The notes beneath the pieces were generated by a model. The model had not been told where the DNA came from. It worked only from the letters and a program-made list of their open reading frames with translations, and did not search any database. Below are positions 24,375 through 40,370 of a stretch of 64,000 bases of DNA, piece by piece. The stretch is taken from NCBI GenBank assembly GCA_019321725.1, contig CM033113.1, positions 3,906,001 to 3,970,000 on the forward strand, read 5' to 3'. Position 1 is the first letter of the stretch. The number at the start of each line of letters is the position of its first letter. Source of the DNA: Paulownia fortunei. Lineage: Eukaryota > Streptophyta > Magnoliopsida > Lamiales > Paulowniaceae. A program made the translations under genes and the position numbers.

Positions 24375-25331
24375 TCAGCATCTATCATTCAACCACTTCA
24401 AGATATCACCACGAACAATTGCAACATTTTCATCAGTTTCCCCAAACAACAAAGAATGCATCATACCATCATAAATCTTGATACTCTTGTCCTCGCTCTT
24501 AGACAATTCATACAATTCTCTGCTCACCTCCGGATCAGTAACCACATCTGCACTCCCATGCATCACAATAAAAGGAATCTTCACATCACTCAATTTACTG
24601 CTAACATAATCTGTTACCCTTAGGAGCTCAAGTACCGTGCCTAATCTTGGTTTCCCCTGATACCTCATGGGATTCATTGCTCCAATGATTTTCTTTTCTG
24701 GGACTTTTACAGATTTGTCTAACAAATCAGCAGTTGGCACAATAGGCAACGTGGGTGCAAATCTTGCAACAGCCGTCAAGATTTGTGGAATTGGCCATTT
24801 TGGCCTCACCTTTTCAGAGATTTTACACATGGGGGCAATCAAGATCGCGCCTCTGAAGAATTCAGGTTTCTTGAAATGGATCAGTAAACAGATTGCACCT
24901 CCCATTGATTCACCATACAAGAATCTTGGGAGGTTTTGAAATTTTGGATCTTGGGTTAAGATAGAGTTGAAGAATGAGAGGCAGTCATCAACAACAGCGT
25001 CAACATTTGGAACATAGGCTTTGAGGCCTTGGGAGTGGCCATGGCCTTCAAGATCAAGGGCAAAACAGGCAAACCCATTCTGCGCAAGGAAGATTGGGGT
25101 GGCCTGAAAAGTCCAGCTGCTGTCATTGCCATAGCCATGGATCATACAGACGATGCCACGTGGAGGGTTGGATTGGAGGGGCTGCCAGGATTTGGTGAAT
25201 AGGGTTAGGCCTCTGGGCGATGTGTAGTAGGACTTGGTTGATTTGATGCCCTGCTCTTTGTAATACTCTTCCTCATGAGTGTTTCCCCAGTAATGGGGTA
25301 GGCTTTGGTTTTGACGTTTTTCTTCCTCCAT
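24375..25331 (-). CDS. Alpha/beta hydrolase, monoacylglycerol lipase / caffeoylshikimate esterase type
   Basis: A single-exon gene of 318 residues, the normal length for this plant family. The N-terminus carries the family signature YWG...EEYY. HGYG at about 65-68 forms the oxyanion region. The nucleophile elbow GESMG puts the catalytic Ser at 142, Asp262 lies in HGSADVVTDP and His292 in GMMHSLLFGE, so the triad is intact. There is no signal peptide or membrane segment, so a cytosolic or membrane-associated soluble enzyme is expected. The family hydrolyses monoacylglycerols or, for CSE proper, caffeoyl shikimate in lignin synthesis. It looks closer to the general MAGL group than to true CSE, so the substrate is not assigned. 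No breaks are seen. Confidence 0.9.
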   Translation of the reverse strand: MEEEKRQNQSLPHYWGNTHEEEYYKEQGIKSTKSYYTSPRGLTLFTKSWQPLQSNPPRGIVCMIHGYGNDSSWTFQATPIFLAQNGFACFALDLEGHGHSQGLKAYVPNVDAVVDDCLSFFNSILTQDPKFQNLPRFLYGESMGGAICLLIHFKKPEFFRGAILIAPMCKISEKVRPKWPIPQILTAVARFAPTLPIVPTADLLDKSVKVPEKKIIGAMNPMRYQGKPRLGTVLELLRVTDYVSSKLSDVKIPFIVMHGSADVVTDPEVSRELYELSKSEDKSIKIYDGMMHSLLFGETDENVAIVRGDILKWLNDRC

Positions 25332-28300
25332 TTTTGCCTTCTCTTTTCTCCCAAATTTGGTTTTTTATTTTGGGTATTTTTGGAAAAGAGAGTGGGATAC
25401 TTTTGGAGTTACTTGTGGAAGGTTCTGGTTGGTGGAGATTGGTTAATAGAGGTGGTGGAAACAGGCCCTTTTATTTTATTTTCTGGGGCTTCGATGTGGG
25501 AAGTTTTGACTTGGACACCAGGGAGTTTTTCGTCAGTGGGGGTAACTTTCAAGGTCAACTATATTTGGGCACAAAAGCTGATTTGCAGTTGGAGGGTCAT
25601 AATTATACAGTTGAACGCGGGATTACAAAGCTGTAGTTGGCCAAAAGAGGGACTAATTAAAGGTGTGCTACTCTACCTTGGAAGACAGTTTTATGATTAT
25701 TTGGTTTATAGTTGATGGTGTGTTTAGTCCGTTCTTCTATTTCAATTAGTATTCAATGGTAACAATGTATGAATTTTTGTGTTAATCTATCTTTCTTGGT
25801 AGAATTGGAAGGGGAATATTTATTTTTCTTTGTCTTCATAGTGGCTGAAGAGTGGAACTTCAGAAAAATGTTAAAAGGGCATGTGGCGCCTTCTTATCAA
25901 GAACTATGAGTGCCAAGAAAACAAATTTGTAGGGCACCTGTTGTTGCTTGAATTTTTACTTGTGGATATTATTTTGGACTAAATCCAAACTCCAGAGTGT
26001 GAAAGGATAATATGGGGTCTTTTGTACCGTAGCTGCTCTTGAGAAAGTTGATAAAATTTACCATGGTTATTTCTGCGCACTAATATTATCTGTGCTCTTG
26101 TATATTGCTTCAGATTATGATAATCAAGTAGCCTCCACCAGAACCAGCACTTGTTTTCGATTATGATACTTTTTACCTTTTTAGCCAAAAACTTTGTTGC
26201 ATCTCAAATTCTACAATAATTTACTGAAATAATTTGTGAATCAAGCTATGCAGTAATAACAGTGGTTGGTGATCGTTTTTCAAGAAGCTTTACAAAATTA
26301 AGCAATATGACAGATATTGTAATATATTATTCCAAGATGCAATGCTGATGAACTTATCCTTTCCTCACAAGGGGACAAATTCCTCCGCAAAAGAGAATAA
26401 AGGATAAAGCAATGGCATTTTTCTAGCCCTTTGATTTTAGGGTGCATTTTTGACTGAGAGCTCAAATGAAGGGAATATTATCATAGCTTATGTTTATTGA
26501 CAGGAAAAACTATTCTTTTTAGAATATGAGAATTATCCATGCTCTGATGAGTAGCAGCCTATAAAGGAGCTTCACATGGCTCCATGGTTCTTTCTGTTAA
26601 GTGGTATTAGGTATCTCAAAAAATTCTGGGCCTTTACGAAAGTAGCATTCTGGTCTGCTTTGATCTTAGCTTACTGTATCCTAGTTGGAATTCTATTGGG
26701 AGTTAGGATGGAATTTATCAGTCAAAGATGGTCAGGATTGGTGCCCTGCACTTTCTTCTATTGACCAACATATTAAATCGCACTGATAAGAAAATAACTA
26801 AAATCCAGTGCTAATGAAATCAAAGAGAAGGTAATCAATGTTAGGCCTAATATAAGCACTTCGGAAGTTGGTTTTGTGGCCTAAAAGCTTGAAAGCAACC
26901 CATTTATCTCTTGCAATTTCACACAGCCGGATTTGACTAAGAAAAATAAAATCTCTTGCAATTTCAGAAATGGTATTGATGAATTAATAGCTCCTATAAC
27001 TAAGATTCTGTCTCTGAGAGAACTTGGTTCTTTAAATGCTCTTCCTCATGTATTCATCTTCCTTTTCTTGTTTATTTTGCTTAGTTGACGGAAAGTAGTT
27101 TCAGTTGTTCATGTTCCCCAAAGTTACATGGGCCATCTTCCAGTAATTACTGATGTGGACTGCATACTTTCACATCTTTAGCAAAAGAAACTTAAGAGAT
27201 AAAGCTTAACCACTTTCTTATCACTGTCGATATCAATTACATCCTCGTTGGGAAAATAGGCATGCCTAACAGCATGAGAGATAGTTGTTTCTATCCCAAT
27301 CCAATTACTGATCCGTCCATTAACATATGGCTAGATGTATAAAGTGCAAAAGTTTGCGAAAGTGCTCATTCTTTCAGACATATTACTATCCACCACTAAC
27401 GATGTGGAGTTCGGGTTTGAGTAGGATATTCATCATTGATCAACGTTTTTAGGCTGCAAGTTTGTCCTAGTGATGAAATTCGGTATTTTGGAGTCAAGAT
27501 AAGATGAATGGCTCTAGCACGTCCTGATATATTTGCACTTTTTATCTTTGGCAGAAAAAGGTTTCAATGAAACTTCTTTTCCAACCAATTTCATGGTTGA
27601 CTTGAGTAAGAAAAGACTGTGGTTGGGATGTGGTAGTGCCACCTTTCTGATATTTTGTTCTTTTTCTGGATTCTCTCTCTCAGGAGCGCGCGCGCGCGCA
27701 CACACACACACACATCCACCACCCATCCACACTACACACAGACAAGCAAAGAAATCAATGACTAGTGCATGTTGCTCTTATCTCCTGGCATTTTATTTGG
27801 TTGCCGAAACTGCTGTAGTTAAGTGTATTTCTCTTCAAACTAATTATCACTTTTTTAGCTCATACTGCACGCACAATAAATGCTTAAAAATATACACACA
27901 TACAGATTAATATTACTAAAACTCTCACCAGAGCATTTCTGCATAATACAGATAATGACATAATGCTGCTTGAGAAATTTGCCTCCCACTATCAGTAAGT
28001 AGAATCCTGTTAATTTGGTATCATGCTTATTGACATAAACACCACAAGCTTGATTTGATTATTGCAATCCATGCAATGAGTCCTCTATGTTGAGAGAAAT
28101 ATAATTTAGCTGATATTTGGACATCATGCACTACTTATGGACTCAGAGACAATAGTTAATAAAATATTTATTCTATTAATCCTAAATAAATAAAAGCTTA
28201 GGACATAGCTTCCTTGCTTTAGATTGTGGAAGACATTAGTGGTTCTGAGTTCACACCTAACGAAATGTTCCACTAAATTTGCTAAGTGTCTTTATTGCTC

Positions 28301-30230
28301 CAACACAATAAAAATTATTATATTTGAAGCCACATGATAATTCATTTTGCTACTCATTTTTGCGATATATTTTGTGTAATTAGAGTTTGCAGATGACAGT
28401 GCAGACTGACAGAGCAACATATCAGCAATTAGTAAATGAAGTTAAGTTTCTAATGCCCTGTATAGTTTAAGGGACTTATTATTGCTGATAAATATTAATT
28501 TTTATATCTGATGGGCACTTCTTTGATTTAAAATTCAAAGTAAGAAAAGCAGATTTGTCATAACTTGCTAATGCATTACTACATTGCATGTCAGGCCACT
28601 ACAATATGTGAAATTTGCCCATTAACCACATAGAAGATGATCTAAGGAGGAACACTATTGTATTAGTCATGGTCAGGTTTCTGGTTGTGGATAATTTCTG
28701 AATAAATTGCATTATTTAATATTAGATTTGTTTATTACAGATGATTTCCTTCTCATTGTTCAACCAAATTAAAGTTGAAATCCAAGTCATGGTTCACATT
28801 CAAGATGGCTGTTGCAATCATATCTTTCCATCAGCTTGATTATCAGAAGATAAAGTCACAAAGGTTCGCCACAAACCTCTTTCTTTCCTTCCTTTGATGA
28901 TGAGATTCCAAAAGAATAGGTCAACTTTTATCTGCATAATGCACACACCACCAATTTGGAATATATACCCTAATATCATTTCACTTGCCACTTCCATGAC
29001 AAAAAAAAAAAAAAAAAAAAAAGAGACCGATTAGCACATACGTGGTCAATATGGGAAAATAGTACATGCTGCAAAAATTAGTTCCCATTGAAATCTGATC
29101 CTGTTATTGGCTTTCTAATAGTAGCTTGATGTCACAACAACGTCTGTCCCAGATTTGAATGATGATGTCATTGCCCAACTAAAGAATGGTAATGTGGCTT
29201 TCTTTGACTGTTTGCTTCTTTCGTGGGTAGATATGAAAAGTAACCAATGATACAAGTCCATCTAAATATGTCATAAGCATTCGTATTTAAAAAACTGTCT
29301 CAAGATTTTGTTATACTTTGTTGTTTGCTATAGCATCTTTTGAACTTCACATTAATACAATTCAAATTCAGGCAATATTCATCATAATTTGTTGTCTTTG
29401 CTCCTATCTTTCCAGGCTACACTTGTCGCCTTCTCTAATTTAAAAGTATTGAAACAGCATTGACGATGCTTCTTTCTGCTTAGCAATCCTTGATGTTTCA
29501 TTTGAATATTCAGTAACATGGGAAGCTTGATCAAGAACTGTTCACCATCATGTTATTGATGTCATCTCTTTCCTAATGACTGGAGAATTTAAATGTAAAT
29601 CAATTTTTACACCAATGCCTCATCACAATTGACAAAAGAGTTTAAACCTGAGCCAATTTTCACTTTGCTGATGTACTTTAGTTTTCATCTTCTTTTCCTC
29701 CTTCAGAAATGACAACAGAATGAATTCTTTTGGCTTTAGGTACATGTTTATTTCACATCATAACAGCTTGTAAGTTATTTACTGCTTCTTAGTTATAAAA
29801 TACAAATCTTTGGCTGCCTTTTCACCTTGACAATGTGCCATTCCTACCCTTTTTCAGAGTGGGCAGTAACAATAATAAACAAAAGACGACATGATTATCA
29901 ATAGAAAAAAGTGAAGGGAAGTTGGAATAAGACTGTTGAAGGATAAGATCCACACTAGGTCATGAAGATTGATAATAAAAATCAGGAAACAGTATTTTAA
30001 TTTTTACGGATATCCACGTGATTTTGATCCAACAACCCACATATAAAATGGAGGCTCCACTCTACTTCATGCTAGTTTAGCTAAAGAACCTTCCTGAATT
30101 TGTATCAGATGCCATAGACTTGCCGACCAAATTAAAGGACAGTGTGCCACATAGGACATCTTCACTAAAGACAAATTTGCAATTTAGACCCTCTCCCATG
30201 GTTTCATTAGGACAACTAGTTTTCTACAAG
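25332..30230. other. Long intergenic region without recognised genes
   Basis: About 4.9 kb with only short open frames on both strands. None shows a known domain or a chain of splice-compatible exons. It contains a GC/AC compound microsatellite (27685-27715) and a 22-base A run at about 29001-29022. The part next to 25331 is the promoter side of the hydrolase. Confidence 0.5.
27685..27715. repeat. Compound (GC)n(AC)n microsatellite
   Basis: About 14 bases of alternating GC are followed directly by about 16 bases of alternating AC. The whole tract alternates purine and pyrimidine. Confidence 0.9.
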
Positions 30231-30240
30231 TATAAATAAA
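30231..30240 (+). promoter_or_regulatory. TATA box of the carboxypeptidase gene
   Basis: TATAAATAAA lies 72 bases before the ATG at 30303, a normal distance for a plant TATA box with a short leader. Confidence 0.55.
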
Positions 30241-30302
30241 CATGCTGGTCTTTCCACATTTTACCTTGAGTCGCAGTAACCATCTCTAAATTGGTATTTG
30301 GT

Positions 30303-34048
<3,746 letters not shown>

Positions 34049-34515
34049 ACTGGTGATGGATTTTTTCAACCACTTCTGTGAGAAATTTTGCTATTCTGAT
34101 CTGAGCTTCACTACAACTGTTAAATATTGCTGCAAAGAGAGTGATGGCTTTCAGCCAAACCTGCTAATTCCACCTCTCTCTTTTTTTGTAGTCTGTACTA
34201 CTTCTGTTGCCGAGAAAATCAGAATAAATAAACTTCATGTACCGCGTCATTAGACTTTGTTGGACTGTGATCTTCTATATATGTCAGATAAAGAGTTTTT
34301 AAAATTTTCTGAACTTCCATCCACTTCTTTCTTCTTCTCTGTTTTTTTTTTCCTGGTAATTATCGATCAACATTTATGACTGCGAATGCTAATGCAAATA
34401 CAATTTTCATTAGAGATCACAAACGTATGCATGGTGACACAAACATCTGATACAGAATTGCAGAGAAGATTCATGTTATTAGTATAACTTAATATATGCA
34501 AAAGATTGTGGACTA
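34049..34515. other. Shared 3' spacer between convergent genes
   Basis: This 467-bp stretch holds the 3' ends of the plus-strand carboxypeptidase and the minus-strand terpene synthase. AATAAA-type sequence at about 34224-34231 could serve the plus-strand transcript. No gene is seen. Confidence 0.45.
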
Positions 34516-37500
34516 TCAGACGAAACACAAATTAAATTTCATGGGAACATGCACTTTTTCTCGGCCTGCAGCAGATAAATTCTTGACAGATAGTTGTTTG
34601 GTAAAACTTGTGCTGCCCGGATGTTTCAAGATCAGATGTGACCGAGTTGAAATCTTGGATGTTTCGTTCTTCGTTTTCTTGGGAGGAATTGAGGGTATAG
34701 GCTTCAAGAAAGGCTCCGAATTCGGTTTGTGACCAATGGGAAGGTAAATGGCTTTCTTTATGTCATCAAGTAGTGCAGTCTCGCTATCAAATAGGTTGGC
34801 TGAGTTGAAGAACATTTGAAACACTTTCATGCAAGATAGATGTATGTGCTTGCACGATTTAGGCATATCGCCATCGAAGCCGTCCATGAAAACGTGTTCC
34901 AGGAATTCTTTCCTTTTCACTTCCAGAATCTGTTTGACATAAGCGATTGAATCTTCAATGCTGACGTTTGGGTTTTCATTCAAGTGGAGCAACACGAGAT
35001 TCACTTTCCCATCCACTTGTTCTTTCTGTAGTTTCAGTCAAAATTGGAGTTTCAGTCAATCAAACTACGCAAACGTATGACTTGTACAACTAAAAAGAAA
35101 CAAGAGTCTTTTTCTTTATTACTTGATAGCTCTGGGTGTCATTCACTAAGCGGGCGATGGCCATGAGCAATTTGGTGATGTTATGATATGCAAAAGGCTT
35201 GAGAGTTTCATTTGGGGAGCTTCGGCTCAAGAAACTTGTGGCTGGAAGAGCAATTGTGTGTGCTGCAGTTGATATCATTCCGGTTTCAAGATACTCATCC
35301 ATGGATGGTAGATACCCTGTTAGGCTCCAGGTTCTCTCCACCATCCACGAGATGAAGGTTTCGCGCCACTGTCAAAAAAAAAAAAAAAAAAAAGACCAAA
35401 GTCTAGCAATCAGCAAAGTGTTTTTCTTGGTAATAATCATCATAAATTTCAGAATTTGAACTGTATATAAGATTTACATTTTGAAGGATGAAAATTTTAG
35501 AAAATTCCGAAATTTCAGGTTCCAAGACAATCATACTAGCGTATGATGGGCTCCATATAAGTCCACACACCAACAAATAAAAAATTGTGATTGTTCCATA
35601 AAGTAATCAAGTCCAGGTCCTGAACCTTACAAACTTACAATATATTGTAAATTTGACACTACTTTGCTTCCTTCTGCAGGGTGGTACTTTGCTGCAATGT
35701 CATTCACAAAGTCATCAAGGGCATCAAAGATAGTTTTACTGTGGCCCTGTAGTTCTTTACCATCCCATCTGCAAAGATAATGAGTAAATAAGAGATCATG
35801 GTCTAAAGCATCTGTGATATGGTCACAAAGAGTAAGAATAAGGTCTTTGTTATACCTTTTAACTGCGTCCGTCAAGATTTCCAACTCACATAAAGAACCT
35901 TCCATATCATAAAAGTCATCTGCAACAGTGACAATTATGGCAGCCTTTGCTGTAACCAACCGCATAATTGAATTGGGAGGAAGGCAAGAGCAGGCAGCTA
36001 CAGCAAAATATGTATAAACTGTCTTTTCTCTTCCAAATCCCATCTCACTAAGTCTCCATTTCCTGGACCATCTGTATATGTGCTCATGACAATATTAAAA
36101 AGAATGCTTATTAATAATTGATATTGAAACAGAAAAGTGCATATATGCTCATGATAACAGTAAGGTAACCCATAACCACGCGTGAATCAGTTAACCAGGA
36201 CCCACCCTTTAAGTTCCTCTAATTCCTGTCTGTACATCGATTGCTGATACTCGAAATTTTCCAGGGCAAGTTGCAATAACTTCTTGTTGTCAAGGCAGGA
36301 TAACCTGGTATATTCGAATAGCAATAGTTGGATACACAAAGAAAGAAATTAACTTTAGCAATATTTCATGATCAGGAAAACTTTATTATGAACATACCTG
36401 TAGAATGAGGCCTTCCCAATCCATAAAGGGCTGATCTTATTTTCTTCAATCCACTTCCTATGATAAAGATGATCCAGTCGAGCAGTCCACGGGACATTCA
36501 ACTCATACTTAATCTACATGAATCAAAGTCAGCATGAGCCATTCTATAAGTAAACAGTGTAATAAAAAAGACCAATCTAAGATTACTAGTTAAAGGCGCG
36601 GCCAAACTTTAATTACCATATTTTGAAGTCCCTTTGAAATCAAGAAGTTATGATCTCCATTTCTGGTATTAGAATTCTCCAGCATTTTTATGGCAAATGT
36701 TCTTGCTTCCTCCAATATACTCTCTCCTGGAAATATTAAATCTGTGGCCCTGTATACACTGTACATTGCGCTAACGAACTGGTCACTGTTTTCTTCCATA
36801 TACGCCAGGATTTCTGGTTCATTTAAAAACCAACAGAAGCTTCCTGCGTACAAATTTTGAACAATTTCATCTGTTTTTGTAACAATATGCGCTAAATTGT
36901 TTTTCAAAAAATATGCACTTTTACATGAAAATAAGAACAGCTATTGGTAGCCCAACTTCTTCATTTTTTGGGGTACAACAGTAAAAGAAGTGGTTCGGTA
37001 TTTGTTAAGAATTTGATTGGCATTATTGGTTGATACAAGAACCATGTCATAATAAAAAAGAGAGATTTTTTATTTTTTAAATTCTATTATTATATTACGT
37101 ATTCATTTTTAATTAATAATTATGAAATGATGAATACTCGGAGCATCTTAAAAATATGTTATAAGTCGATGTTGCAATATAGCAACCTGACTAATGAAGC
37201 AAAAATGGTAAATAAGAACAGATCTAACAATATTTATTGCAAAAACATATGAATAAAGTTATACAACGCGATCCATGTTAAGATTTCTGGCATCGATTTT
37301 TTTAAAATTAAATCGAAAAAATTAGATCACTTCATTTTGTAATGCAGGAGAAATGATACCACTTAAATTGAGTATAGTAAGAACGTAGTCCAAAGATATG
37401 TATATATACCTGGATTTACGTCATGCCCTTGCATTCGGAGAAGCCGAAAAGCCAACGCGTCTTTAAATAATTTTATTGGAACAGTGTTTGTCTCTGTCGG

Positions 37501-40255
37501 GTTTGACTTGTTATCCTTTCGATTTCTAAACAAGGTCAAATACAATTCATCAAATTAATTATTCTAAATACACTGTTGACTCATGATTATATCTAACTAC
37601 AATGAAAAATTAATAAGTTAAATACATAGATGATTAATTACTTTCCACTTACTATTAATTAATAATTACATATTCTTTTCCAGAAAAAAAAAAATACTAA
37701 AGAATTGATTCATGCTTATGCGAGAAATTAATGAATAAACTCTACTAGTAAATCTGTCTGTACATCATTTGGAAGTATTAAATAAAGTCAACCTTACAGC
37801 TAAATGGATAGTAAATGAGTGATTTAATCACAACTACGTAAATTAATTAGAAAAAATGTAGTTAGGGAGAGTCTAATATATTGCTTTTGTAATTGCTATT
37901 TTAATTGGCCGAGGATTTGATTAACCATGATGAGCTTTACAACTCTTGGAATTTGATTTTAATTTCCAACAAATAAATTTATTCAAAGCCAATCTAAAAG
38001 AAATATAATATTTTTTTTTCACAAATTAAACACATTTCTTATCACTATTAAATTTATAAAAATTAATAACTAGTATAATAAAATTAATAAAAACCTATAA
38101 ACTTGAGCTAGTATTTGCTCAATATCTTCATTGAAAGTCTCCGCTAGACCCAGCCGTTGCACGTGATCCACCATGCACAGCTTTAATAGGTCTCCATCCA
38201 TAGGAAATTTTGCCGGTACTGCAAAATTAGATATATTATTATTATTATTATTTTTAATATAGGATAATTCAGAATATGTTAAACCAAAAAAGGAAAGAAA
38301 ATTTAAGAGAATTTTAACCTCCGTTGGGAAATTTTTGAAGGAGCGACTCGAGATATTTCATGCACTCAACATTTCCTGTGGTCATAAAGGCTTGAGCCGT
38401 GGCTGATGGTGACTGAAACAGTGAGCCATCGCAGTTCAAGTACTGCTTCACAGTTTCTTCTCGATCAAAGTTGTATGTGGATGGCAACGTCTCCAAGTAT
38501 GAAAGTAGTGGAGGAGAATAACGTGATTCGCCACTAACTCTTCTCTGTAATTTCACGCAATTAATTCATATCCCTATTTAATATTTTATTATTAATATTT
38601 TTATTTTTAGTGACAATTAAGGGTCAATGTTGAAACATTATTTTGTTTGAGGAGCAAGTAAAAGAGAAGGTGAAAAAGAAGTTTTTCTTTGGCATACGTA
38701 CATTTGAAGAATATGTTGGCGCTTGATGAAAATATTAGCTATCACAGCTCTTAATCCTTGAGGAAAAACAAGATCCAGACCTGCTGCCTCCGCTAATTCA
38801 ATCATCGCGGGGAAAGTAAGGACAAACCAACGTGGCAGATTCTGATGGTTTGCTTTCAGAAGTATCTCCGCCTTGGAATGAATAAAATCCAGCCCTACCG
38901 AATTAATGTAACAAAACGAATTTATTAAACATTAGTACTATAAAACTAGGATTAATGTAGATATGTATATGTATACATATGTTTGCGCGCGTGTGTGCAT
39001 GGTGAAAAGTTAATTATGTATATATATATATATTACTGCGTGATATCTATTGCATGCACGATTGCATTACTAATTTCACCAAGGTATATATGCAAATGAA
39101 TTTCTTACATGGTTTCTAATGGGTTAACTTATTATCAACTAATCTTAGAAATACACTAAAAAATGTCGAATTCCACATAATTTGCACTGTGGAGATTGCT
39201 AATGTCATACTGTGGAGTTAGGTATCTTTATTTTAAATGATGTTTAATTTTTAATTTTAATATCACTCATACATGACAGCTGTATCAAATGACATTATTG
39301 ATTCATATTTAATATGTATTGATAATATTGAAATAAAAGATAAAATACTATTTAAAATAAAAGATCTAATTTGTAGTAATTATGCCAGTTCAAGAATACT
39401 AAAAATGTGTGGTTTATTTTAGACCATTAAAACGGTGGGGGACTTAATATTTGGTGTGGAAAAACTTTTTCTTTTTTTGGAATGGAAAATTTATTTGACA
39501 TTAATGTTTCAAAAAGATATGTTTGTCCTAATATAACTTTATTAACTATAATATTAATAAAATATTTATAATTGAACTTTTTCGACCAACTATAATAAAT
39601 AATATTGACGAAATATCTATAATTAAAAATATATTTTAAAATATATCATATCATTTTTTCTAACAAAATATCTAAATACATTTTTATTTTCTCCATGGAT
39701 AACGCATTACAAAAATATATTCTACCAAAATAATTTTCCCAAATTACTCGGAAATAGCACCAAAAAACAGAGCCTATATTTGTGTAGGCATTGATGTTGC
39801 ACACTCAATTAGTGATGGTAATGTTAATCTATTTTGTTCGACAGAGAATATCATTTGAATTGATAATGTGATAATTACTAGAAATCTAATAACAAATAAA
39901 TTGATAGTCGTATATAAATAGTATAGTTTACCTATTTCTATATTTTGATGACCAACATTCCACAAGTTGAGAGCCAGCAAGCAAGCAAGAGTTGCAGGGA
40001 GGGCATCAATGGTGGGCAAATCCTCATCATTGGTTTCCCCCAAAACCCTCCTTCTTTCTGGTTTTCAAGTATCCAATTCAAGCAGCTCTTGAACATTGGA
40101 GCATTTCCATTTTTCTGGACAGGAATCATGGCTAACCAAGCTGTGTCATACGCAGATGGTGAGACAAATGCATGGACATAATTATCATGCCCAGAGAAAA
40201 TCTCTTTTTTAACCTCAGAAACAAGGGAGTGAATTGATGACAGTGAGGACTCCAT
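34516..40255 (-). CDS. Class I terpene synthase, TPS-f type (geranyllinalool synthase-like), frame broken in exon 1
   Basis: Twelve exons on the minus strand: 40255-39932, 38894-38698, 38544-38319, 38218-38095, 37525-37410, 36843-36617, 36513-36398, 36304-36206, 36071-35856, 35768-35639, 35368-35123 and 35025-34516. The N-terminus MESSLSSIHSL with SAYDTAWLAMIP lacks a plastid transit peptide, as in geranyllinalool synthases that use GGPP outside the plastid. The class I metal-binding motif DDFYD lies at about residue 528 and the second motif NDTQSYQKE at about 668. No class II DXDD is seen. The product would be (E,E)-geranyllinalool, precursor of the homoterpene TMTT, or a related alcohol; this is inferred. 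All splice phases agree except in exon 1, where a C run at 40037-40041 is one base short. As written, translation leaves frame after FWG and stops at 39938. One more base gives about 843 residues, the expected length. Confidence 0.88.
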
Positions 40256-40265
40256 TGACAGACAA

Positions 40266-40266
40266 G

Positions 40267-40338
<72 letters not shown>

Positions 40339-40339
40339 C
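40266..40339 (-). repeat. Compound CT/TA/TG microsatellite in the terpene synthase leader
   Basis: On the plus strand, CT repeats pass directly into TA and then TG repeats. The tract lies between the ATG at 40255 and the probable TATA box at 40361-40370, so it would fall in the 5' untranslated region. Confidence 0.85.
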
Positions 40340-40360
40340 ATCTCGTCCGCAAACTCAGAC

Positions 40361-40370
40361 CTATTTATAG
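40361..40370 (-). promoter_or_regulatory. TATA box of the terpene synthase gene
   Basis: The minus-strand sequence CTATAAATAG lies about 106 bases upstream of the ATG at 40255. Confidence 0.55.
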
